Positions 57,467-64,000 of a stretch of DNA of 64,000 bases are shown piece by piece. The DNA comes from Salinicola halophilus (GTDB lineage Bacteria; Pseudomonadota; Gammaproteobacteria; Pseudomonadales; Halomonadaceae). The notes beneath the pieces were generated by a model. It made no database searches, was not told the DNA's origin, and saw only the letters and a program-made list of their open reading frames with translations. How positions within the stretch are numbered: position 1 is the stretch's first letter; the number at the start of each line of letters is the position of its first letter. The stretch covers positions 1,592,270-1,656,269 of the forward strand of contig NZ_PZJV01000001.1 of NCBI RefSeq assembly GCF_003206155.1, given 5' to 3'. The translations under genes and the position numbers were made by a program.

Positions 57467-59527
57467 ATGCCACCGCTCGTCCGAACCTATTTGATGCCCG
57501 ATGCCACGGCGGTCAAGTTCGCGATCAAGACGACGCTCGCGATGATGGTCGCGCTCTATCTGGCACTCTGGTTCAACCTCGACCGACCCTACTGGGCGCT
57601 GATCTCGGCGGCGTTTCTGCAGATACGCCCGATGAGCGGCATGGTGATCGAGAAAGGCGTGTGCCAGATCGGGGGCACGCTGATCGGCGCGCTGGCAGGC
57701 ATCGTCATCATGGCGTTGTTCGCCCAGGCTCGGGTTCCCGCCATCAGCACGCTGGTGATCTGGGTGATGTTCTGCACCTACGTGGGCTCGCTCTGGCGTA
57801 ACAACTACACCTACGGCTGCATCATGGCCGCGGTGACGGCGATGCTGATCGTGGTGATCTCCAACGGCAGCTCCCCCGCCGGCATCTTCGATATCGCCGT
57901 GGCGCGACTCTCCGAGCTCGGCCTGGGGGCGATCTGCGCGACGCTGGTGAGTTCGCTGCTGTGGCCCACCCGAGTCGGCCAACACCTCTCCACCCAGGCC
58001 GACAGCGTCATCAATCAGGCATTCGAGAACGCCGCGCTCAGGCTCGAGGCAAGCGACGACATCGCGGCCATGCAGCAGGCGCTGCGCGGCAGCCTGGGGC
58101 CACTCACTACGCTCGAGACCGACAGTCAGGCCGCGCGATTCGAAGGCCCGGCAGGTCCCGGCCGAGTGCGTGCCACGCATGTGCTCACCCGACGGACGCT
58201 GCGCTTTCTCGCCAATCTGCAGGCATTGCACCAGCTGATGCACGATCATGCCGATCGTCTTCACCCGAGCAGCCTGGATCTCTCGCGCCGAGTCGCCGAG
58301 GGATTTCGCGAAGCAGAGCACGTCGAGGGCGTCCCCAAGGCCCGACGCGAGCTCCAGGACCTGCGCCGCCTGGTCCAGGAGAACAAGGAAGAGGATCTCG
58401 CTCCCCTCGACCAGCGGGTGCGAATCGGTCTGCGCGAGACGATCGGCAACGCCATGGTGATGCTCGATGCGCGCGAAGCGATCGCCTCACCGAGCAGCCA
58501 CAACCTGCGTTCGAGCTCGCTCGCCTGGCATCGTGACCACCTCGCTGCCGGCATCAATGCGGTGCGCGCGGGACTCGTGCTGTCGGCGCTCGCGACCTTC
58601 TGGATCCTCACCGCCTGGAACAGCGCGATGGTCGCCATGCTGCTGGGAACGCTCTTCTCGGCGTTCTTTGCCAGCCGCGACAATCCGATCGGCATCACCA
58701 TGATGTTCTACAAGGGCATGCTCGCGGCGATTCCCAGCGCCTTCCTGTTCGGTCACGTGCTGCTCTCTCAGGCGACGGGCTTTCCCATGCTGGCCATGAT
58801 CTTCGGCACCCCGCTCTTTCTCGGACTGCTGGGCGCGACCAACCCGGCCACCATGGGCTACTGCCTGGGATTCGCGATCTTCAACATCCTGCTGACCATG
58901 CCGAGCAACAACATGGACTTCGGCCTCGACAGCTTCGCCAACCGCGCCGTCGCCGTCGTGATCGGCCTGAGCTGCGTGGCGATGGGCTTTCGCCTGCTGC
59001 CGGGCTTGGGGGCCAGGCTTCGCCGGCGACGCCTGATCAACGCCATCTCCCGCGACATCCAGCATCTGCGCCGCGGCTCGATCGGCGACGCCGAGACCCG
59101 TTTCAGCGGGCACATGGCCGATCGCATGCTGCACCTCGCCCAGCACGACGACATGCTGCCCGACGATCAACGCCATCTCTTCATTCTCGGTTTGACGGGG
59201 CTGGACGTCGGCGCGGCGACGCTGCGACTGCGCACCCGGCTCGACGATGCGCCGCATCCGGTGATTCGTCGCGCGCATCATCAGCTGCTGCGCGCCCTCG
59301 CCAACGGCTTCGAAGCGAGTGCCAACGGCCGTCAGCCGCAGGGCATTCAGGAGGCCGGACAGCGACTCGACGCCGCCATCGCCGAACACGGCAACGTCCC
59401 CGCGGACCGGCGCGTCCTGCTCGAAGGGCTGGTCGAGCGCCTCGAACTCGCCCTCGAACGGCTCGCTCGCATCATGGCCGAGCGCCCGCCGATCAAGTCC
59501 GAATCCCGCGATCCGGCGAGGGCCTGA
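57467..59527 (+). CDS. FUSC-family efflux pump (AaeB-like)
   Basis: 686 residues. Two membrane blocks of five to six helices (about 17-170 and 365-505) flank a soluble domain. The FUSC pattern includes WFNLDRPYWALISAAFLQIR near residue 35 and FFASRDNPIGITMMFYKGML in the second half. AaeB exports aromatic carboxylic acids such as p-hydroxybenzoate; substrate here is inferred. It begins five bases after the adaptor gene. Confidence 0.93.
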   Translation: MPPLVRTYLMPDATAVKFAIKTTLAMMVALYLALWFNLDRPYWALISAAFLQIRPMSGMVIEKGVCQIGGTLIGALAGIVIMALFAQARVPAISTLVIWVMFCTYVGSLWRNNYTYGCIMAAVTAMLIVVISNGSSPAGIFDIAVARLSELGLGAICATLVSSLLWPTRVGQHLSTQADSVINQAFENAALRLEASDDIAAMQQALRGSLGPLTTLETDSQAARFEGPAGPGRVRATHVLTRRTLRFLANLQALHQLMHDHADRLHPSSLDLSRRVAEGFREAEHVEGVPKARRELQDLRRLVQENKEEDLAPLDQRVRIGLRETIGNAMVMLDAREAIASPSSHNLRSSSLAWHRDHLAAGINAVRAGLVLSALATFWILTAWNSAMVAMLLGTLFSAFFASRDNPIGITMMFYKGMLAAIPSAFLFGHVLLSQATGFPMLAMIFGTPLFLGLLGATNPATMGYCLGFAIFNILLTMPSNNMDFGLDSFANRAVAVVIGLSCVAMGFRLLPGLGARLRRRRLINAISRDIQHLRRGSIGDAETRFSGHMADRMLHLAQHDDMLPDDQRHLFILGLTGLDVGAATLRLRTRLDDAPHPVIRRAHHQLLRALANGFEASANGRQPQGIQEAGQRLDAAIAEHGNVPADRRVLLEGLVERLELALERLARIMAERPPIKSESRDPARA

Positions 59528-59549
59528 CGCCACGGCGCGACGAGTCCTC

Positions 59550-59632
59550 TTTCAAAACGACGACTCTCCTTTCAGAAACCACGATTCCCCTTCCAGAAAC
59601 GACGATAGCCCTTCCAGAAACGACGATGCCCC
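59550..59632. repeat. Four tandem 20-21-bp repeats in the gap after the FUSC gene
   Basis: Units at 59550-59569, 59570-59590, 59591-59611 and 59612-59632 share the core TTYCAGAAACGACGAT. The last two differ at only two or three positions. They lie between the efflux operon and the porin terminator and encode no protein that can be recognised. Confidence 0.85.
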
Positions 59633-59655
59633 GCCGACCGAAGTCGACGGGGCAT
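59626..59655 (-). terminator. Terminator of the porin gene
   Basis: A 13-bp stem (59626-59638 with 59643-59655, one G-U on the minus strand) closes a TTCG-type tetraloop. The minus-strand tail is CGTCGTTTC, only partly T-rich. It overlaps the end of the 21-bp tandem repeats. Confidence 0.7.
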
Positions 59656-59693
59656 GCTTTCAGCTCGGCAAGGCCGGGCTCGGAAGAGCGGCC

Positions 59694-61043
59694 TTAGAAG
59701 GTCAGACCGAAGTTGGACTGAAAGCTGGTGTGCCAGCCATCGTCGACCGGCGAACCGAAGTAGTTCAAACCGTTCTTGTTGGTGATCACGTCGAACCAGG
59801 CATAGTAGCGTCCGGCCGTCACTTTCACGCCCAGGTCGTTGAGCATGGGGTCGTCCATGTCGCCGTAGCCGCCATTGACCGCCGAGTAGTCTTCACGCGG
59901 GTCGATATAGCTGAAATCGTTGAAGAAATAGAGGTTCTCCAGCGCGCCCCACTCCACGTCCATGCTGTAACCGACGCTCGCGGTGTAGACCTCGGCTTCC
60001 GCCGGGATGAGGTAGTTGAAACCGAAAGCCCCGATCTGGATGACGTCATCGGAGATGCCGGAGGTGGCCTCGCTCGGGTTCTCGGCGTTGTACTCGTAGT
60101 GCGTCGCCTGCAGCAGCGTCTGCCAGTTGCCGTAGTTGCCGTTCAGCCCCAGCGCGACCTGCCAGTTGTCGCCGCTTTCGTGGGTGTTTTCATTGTAGAG
60201 CTGCCCGCCCTTGGCCGAGGCGTTGAGCTCGGTGGTGTAGTCGCTGCCGGCATTGAAGGTATAGGCGACGCGGCCGGCGACCTGGTTCTCTTCCGAGTTG
60301 CCCTGGGCGCTATTGCCCACCGCGTTGGCACCGTAGTGCTCGTTGCCTTCGCCGAGCTGGTCGCTCTTGAAGAACGCAAGGCTGGTGTCCCAGGCGCCCT
60401 GGCTGTGGTCCCACTTGAGCCCCACGTTCTGGTTGTCGTTGAAACCGCCCAGATAGGCGAGCGTGCCGTACCAGCCGAGGTAGCCATAGTCCATGTTGCC
60501 GAACGGCAGCTGCACCAGACCCAGCTTGACCTGGTCGTTGTCGCCGAAGCTGTAGCCGGCCCAGCCGTGCTGCAGGAAGCGGTAGCCGTCGTAGAAGCGA
60601 TACTGGAAGGAGTAGGTCAGCGGGCCTTCTCCGCCCTCCATGCCCAGGATGAACTTGCCGAAGTCGATGTCTCCCGCCTTGTCCTTGTCCGACTCGTTCC
60701 AGTCGTTGAAGACGTAGCCGTATTCGAGCGCGCCGGTGAAGCGCGGCGCATCGAGCTCGTCGAGCATCGAGCGGTTCTCTTCGACCATCTGGCGCGTCTT
60801 GGGACTGGCCTCCTGCTGTCCCGACGCTCCCTGCTGTGTCGATGCCTGCTGGGCGGACGTCTGCTGGGCGGACGTCTGCTGGGCTGACTCCTGATCGTTG
60901 AGCCTCTGCTGCAGGCGCTCGACTTCGGCCTGGAGCGCGTCGAGACGCTGCTGAACGTCCGCATCGCTCTGGGCGAGTGCCGGCGATGCGCACGCCATCA
61001 TGCCCACGGAGAGCCCGAGGGTCTTGAAGGTACGTGAAGTCAC
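59694..61043 (-). CDS. Outer-membrane porin with N-terminal coiled coil (DcaP/QuiX-like)
   Basis: 449 residues from a GTG at 61043. A signal peptide (about 1-25, ...PALAQ) is followed by a coiled coil (SDADVQQRLDALQAEVERLQ, 26-46), a Gln/Ser/Ala-rich pentapeptide repeat (about 52-71, QQTSA type) and a beta-barrel rich in Tyr, Gly and Asp ending SNFGLTF. DcaP porins have the same N-terminal layout and import dicarboxylates. It is divergent from the PQQ dehydrogenase, so it may admit that enzyme's substrate to the periplasm. Confidence 0.87.
   Translation of the reverse strand: MTSRTFKTLGLSVGMMACASPALAQSDADVQQRLDALQAEVERLQQRLNDQESAQQTSAQQTSAQQASTQQGASGQQEASPKTRQMVEENRSMLDELDAPRFTGALEYGYVFNDWNESDKDKAGDIDFGKFILGMEGGEGPLTYSFQYRFYDGYRFLQHGWAGYSFGDNDQVKLGLVQLPFGNMDYGYLGWYGTLAYLGGFNDNQNVGLKWDHSQGAWDTSLAFFKSDQLGEGNEHYGANAVGNSAQGNSEENQVAGRVAYTFNAGSDYTTELNASAKGGQLYNENTHESGDNWQVALGLNGNYGNWQTLLQATHYEYNAENPSEATSGISDDVIQIGAFGFNYLIPAEAEVYTASVGYSMDVEWGALENLYFFNDFSYIDPREDYSAVNGGYGDMDDPMLNDLGVKVTAGRYYAWFDVITNKNGLNYFGSPVDDGWHTSFQSNFGLTF
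60831..60890. repeat. 15-bp tandem repeat inside the porin gene
   Basis: Four consecutive units (60831-60845, 60846-60860, 60861-60875, 60876-60890) begin CTGCTG; the second and third are identical (CTGCTGGGCGGACGT). They encode the QQTSA-type linker between coiled coil and barrel. Confidence 0.85.
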
Positions 61044-61409
61044 GTGGCTGTTCCCTTGTCATTGTGTTCTCGATACTGACGGTCGTTGCCGCCATCGGTC
61101 GCCCCGATGTTCCGAAGCGCCGGAAACGGTAACAAAGGGGTCACGCAACTTAAACCGACGCCACAGCGCCGATGTGCCGGGGGCTCGCCTCGCCAAGCCG
61201 CCGATCCGCCCCCTCATCGTGTGCCTCGCGGGGCGTGGTTGGCGGCATCGTAGCGACCCAACGGGATGCCCGACATCGCGATGACGCGGGCTGAATTCAT
61301 CGATCGTTTGCTCTATCCTGACATCGTGCAACTATGACAATTTGTCGCACGCGGCACGGATCGCATCACTCGCGAGAAGTGAGCCACAGGGAATGCAAGG
61401 GAGAGAACA
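61044..61409. promoter_or_regulatory. Divergent porin/dehydrogenase control region
   Basis: 366 bases without a gene. A perfect 11-base palindrome GACAATTTGTC lies at 61336-61346, 64 bases before the dehydrogenase start, and is a candidate operator. AGGGAGAGA near the right end is the dehydrogenase ribosome site. Confidence 0.45.
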
Positions 61410-63962
61410 GTGAATCAATCCACGTCGACCCGGGGTTCTGGCGGCATATTCGCCAGAATCGTGGGTGTCATCGTCGCGCTCGTCGGCCTCGCGTTAGGCG
61501 CAGGCGGGCTCTATCTCGCCACACTGGGCGGGTCCTGGTACTACTTGATCGCCGGCGTCGTCATGCTGGTTTCCGGCCTTCTCATGGTCGGCGGTCGCAT
61601 CGCCGGTGCCTGGCTCTACGCCCTGGTCTTCATCGGCACATTCCTCTGGGCCGCCTGGGAATCGGGGCTCAACTACTGGCGCTGGATTCCACGGCTCGAC
61701 GTCGTCCTGATCCTGGCGATTCTCGTCGCGCTAGCCCTGCCCAGCTTCAAGAGCGGCCCCGGCCGCAAGACCGGCTTTTCGCTCGCCGGCGTGCTGTTTC
61801 TGGGGCTGGTGATTGCAGGTGCCCTCGCGTTCCTGCCCGGCCGCGGCTATCAGCAAAACGCCGACGTCCCGGAGATGGCGAGCGCCTCCCTTGCGACCGA
61901 CGTGGGCGACGCACAGCCCGCCGACACGCCGGCAGACGGCGACTGGGCGGCCTACGGGCGCGACTCCGCGGCGACGCGCTACTCGCCGCTGGATCAGATC
62001 AACCCCGACAACGTCGGCGATCTCGAAGTGGCCTGGCAGTATCGCACCGGCGACCTGCTCGACCACCGCTGGGGCGCCGAGACCACGCCGTTGAAGATCG
62101 GCGACGACGTTTTCCTGTGCACCTCGCGCAACATCCTGATCTCCCTCGATGCCGCCAGCGGCGAAGAGAACTGGCGCTACGATCCGGTCGTCTCCGAAGA
62201 CGCCATTCCCTACACGGCAGCGTGCCGTGGCGTGACCTATTACGAAATGCCGGATGACGCCGAGGGCGGCAACGATCAGTCGGCCGCGGACACCGGCGAA
62301 GGCGTCGATCTCGCCCGCGACGATCAGGACGATGCGGCGAACGATGCCAACGACGACGCCCCCGCCGCGCCGGCCGTCGCCAGCAACGACGCCCAGGCGT
62401 GCCGCACGCGCATCATCTCCGGCACCCTCGACGGCCGTCTGATTCAGGTCGATGCCGCGACCGGCGAGCCCTGCCGCGATTTCGGCGACAACGGCCAGGT
62501 CGACATCAAGCGCAACATGGGTGAGACGCCGGAAGGCTACGTCTCGATCAACTCCGCGCCGGTCGTGGTCAACGACGTCATCGTCACCGGCCACCAGGTG
62601 CTCGACGGTCAGCGCCGCTATCCGCCCTCCGGTGTCATTCAGGCGTATGACGCGGTCACCGGCGAACAGGTCTGGGCGTGGGATGCTGCCCGTCCGGATC
62701 GCAGCGAACCGCTCTCCGGCGACGAGACCTACGTCCGCGGCTCGCCCAACATGTGGACGACTGCCGTCGGCGACAGCCAGCTCGGCATGGTCTACCTGCC
62801 GATGGCCAACAGCGCCGCCGACTACTGGAGCAGCTCGCGAACCGAAGAAGAGAACGAGTGGGCGAGTTCGCTGGTCGCGATCGACGTCGAAACCGGCCTG
62901 CCGGTCTGGCACTTTCAGACCGCTCACAAGGACGTCTGGGACTACGACCCGGGTTCGCAGCCGAGCCTGATCGACTTCCCCACCGGCGACGGCGACGTGC
63001 CGGCGCTGATCATGCCGACCAAGCAGGGTGAGATCTACGTCTTCAACCGCGAGACCGGCGAACTGCTCGGCGGCGGTGCCGAAGAGCGTCCGGTGCCGCA
63101 GGGCGGCGCAGAGCCGGAGCAGCGCAGCGAGACCCAGCCGTTCTCGCTCTACGCCACGCTTCGCCAGCCGGACATCACCGAGAAGGACATGTGGGGCATG
63201 TCGCCGTTCGATCAGCTCTTCTGCCGTATCCAGTATCGGCAGGCGAGCTGGGAAGGCATGTACACCCCGCCGACCGCCGAGCAGCCCTGGGTGCAGTACA
63301 CCGGCTACAACGGCGGCTCCGACTGGGGCAGCGTGGCGATCGACCCGCAGCGCGGCGTCATCATCGCCAACTACAACGACATGCCCAACTACAACGAGTT
63401 CGTACCGCGCGACGTCGCCAACGAACGTGGCTGGGTGCCGCGTGAGGAAGCCGGTGAAGACAGCGGCGGCGCCGAAGGCGCAGGCGATCCGCAGGCGAAC
63501 ACGCCGTATGCGATCAACGTCAACGCCGGCTGGCGCGTCCCCTACACCGGCATGCTCTGCAAGCAGCCGCCGTACGGTCACATCCGCGCCATCGAACTCG
63601 CCAGCGGCGATACGCTGTGGGACCGCCCGCTGGGCACGGCCCGCGCCAACGGTCCGTGGGGCATCCGTTCGGGTCTGCCGATCGATATCGGCACGCCCAA
63701 CAACGGCGGCTCCGTGGTCACCGCGGGCGGTCTGATCTTCATCGCTGCGGCGACCGACGATCTGATCCGCGCGATCGATATCGAGAGCGGCGAGACCGTC
63801 TGGCAGGCACCGCTGCCGGCCGGCGGTCAGGCCAACCCGATGGTGTACGAGGCCAACGGTCGCCAGTATCTGGTGATCGTCGCCACCGGCCACCACTTCA
63901 TGGAGACGCCTACCGGCGACTACGTGATCGCCTACGCCCTGCCGGAGCAGGACGACGACTGA
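61410..63962 (+). CDS. Membrane-bound PQQ-dependent dehydrogenase, glucose/quinate/shikimate family
   Basis: 850 residues. Five N-terminal helices (about 16-150) anchor it and bind ubiquinone. The eight-bladed PQQ propeller follows, with DWAAYGRDSAATRYSPLDQI, ETTPLKIGDDVFLCTSRNIL, HKDVWDYDPGSQPSL (the Asp of the active site), MPTKQGEIYVFNRETGELLG and GGQANPMVYEANGRQYLVIV. An acidic insert (about residues 280-330) lies between Cys272 and Cys331. The position of E. coli Gcd His262 (HVTCRG) is Thr here (TAACRG), which may favour quinate over glucose. AGGGAGAG precedes the start. It oxidises its substrate in the periplasm. The divergent porin supports this. Confidence 0.92.
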   Translation: MNQSTSTRGSGGIFARIVGVIVALVGLALGAGGLYLATLGGSWYYLIAGVVMLVSGLLMVGGRIAGAWLYALVFIGTFLWAAWESGLNYWRWIPRLDVVLILAILVALALPSFKSGPGRKTGFSLAGVLFLGLVIAGALAFLPGRGYQQNADVPEMASASLATDVGDAQPADTPADGDWAAYGRDSAATRYSPLDQINPDNVGDLEVAWQYRTGDLLDHRWGAETTPLKIGDDVFLCTSRNILISLDAASGEENWRYDPVVSEDAIPYTAACRGVTYYEMPDDAEGGNDQSAADTGEGVDLARDDQDDAANDANDDAPAAPAVASNDAQACRTRIISGTLDGRLIQVDAATGEPCRDFGDNGQVDIKRNMGETPEGYVSINSAPVVVNDVIVTGHQVLDGQRRYPPSGVIQAYDAVTGEQVWAWDAARPDRSEPLSGDETYVRGSPNMWTTAVGDSQLGMVYLPMANSAADYWSSSRTEEENEWASSLVAIDVETGLPVWHFQTAHKDVWDYDPGSQPSLIDFPTGDGDVPALIMPTKQGEIYVFNRETGELLGGGAEERPVPQGGAEPEQRSETQPFSLYATLRQPDITEKDMWGMSPFDQLFCRIQYRQASWEGMYTPPTAEQPWVQYTGYNGGSDWGSVAIDPQRGVIIANYNDMPNYNEFVPRDVANERGWVPREEAGEDSGGAEGAGDPQANTPYAINVNAGWRVPYTGMLCKQPPYGHIRAIELASGDTLWDRPLGTARANGPWGIRSGLPIDIGTPNNGGSVVTAGGLIFIAAATDDLIRAIDIESGETVWQAPLPAGGQANPMVYEANGRQYLVIVATGHHFMETPTGDYVIAYALPEQDDD

Positions 63963-64000
63963 TCACCCGCATTGGGTAACGCAAGACGACATCGCCCCGG

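Noticed and set aside
59550..59632. Possible CRISPR array
   Set aside because: The units are adjacent with no spacers and only 21 bases long, and no cas gene is nearby.
61731..63896. Minus-strand open frame of 721 codons
   Set aside because: It is antisense to the PQQ dehydrogenase, whose motifs are clear on the plus strand.

Overview
The window is high-G+C gammaproteobacterial chromosome. Gene content, order and acidic protein tails fit the family Halomonadaceae (Halomonas, Salinicola, Kushneria or Chromohalobacter type). This is inferred from familiar synteny and protein similarity, not from a search. About 52 protein genes can be supported. No rRNA, tRNA, CRISPR array, insertion sequence or prophage was seen. 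Most of the window is housekeeping DNA; the exception is the first 1.2 kb, which is less G+C-rich and holds part of an asparagine-synthase-like gene.

Layout: 1-1220 holds that partial amidotransferase-type gene. 1504-7705 is the conserved rplS-trmD-rimM-rpsP / ffh / ypjD / yfjD block. 8004-10516 is a TetR gene coupled to a transporter-acyltransferase fusion. 10799-14446 holds an SRAP-family protein that has lost its catalytic residues, then an M16 peptidase. 14598-15452 is ttcA. 16273-23009 is an acetate-type sodium symporter pair, an unknown membrane protein and a giant symporter-histidine-kinase hybrid (CrbS/MxtR-like). 23187-27817 is the macromolecular-synthesis set rpoD, dnaG, rpsU, with tsaD, plsY, folB and folK beyond it. 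31172-33354 is a BaeS/BaeR-like two-component system, followed by a macrodomain protein. 34066-41055 is the fructose PTS operon fruBKA with a divergent fruR. 41094-42388 holds MOSC and DUF4385 genes. 42518-46287 is a TAXI-type TRAP transporter. 46505-48628 holds DUF192, EamA and GNAT genes. 48686-54897 is a five-gene iron-siderophore uptake operon, with a divergent LysR gene. 56221-59527 is a DUF1656/HlyD/FUSC efflux operon. 59694-63962 is a porin divergent from a PQQ-dependent glucose/quinate-type dehydrogenase.

How the genes work together: the cell has sugar entry by the fructose PTS, carboxylate entry by the acetate-type symporter and TRAP systems, periplasmic oxidation by a PQQ enzyme fed through a dedicated porin, ferric-siderophore import, and aromatic-acid-type efflux. 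Several proteins carry acidic inserts or tails, as expected in a halophile.

The most unusual observations are the SRAP-family protein lacking Cys2 and three other active-site residues, and three unrelated genes (siderophore-binding protein, plsY, porin) that each carry in-frame 15-bp tandem repeats encoding pentapeptides. I did not find a clearly new multigene defence or mobile system. The best candidates for new biology are the SRAP pseudoenzyme and the symporter / unknown protein / symporter-kinase cluster.
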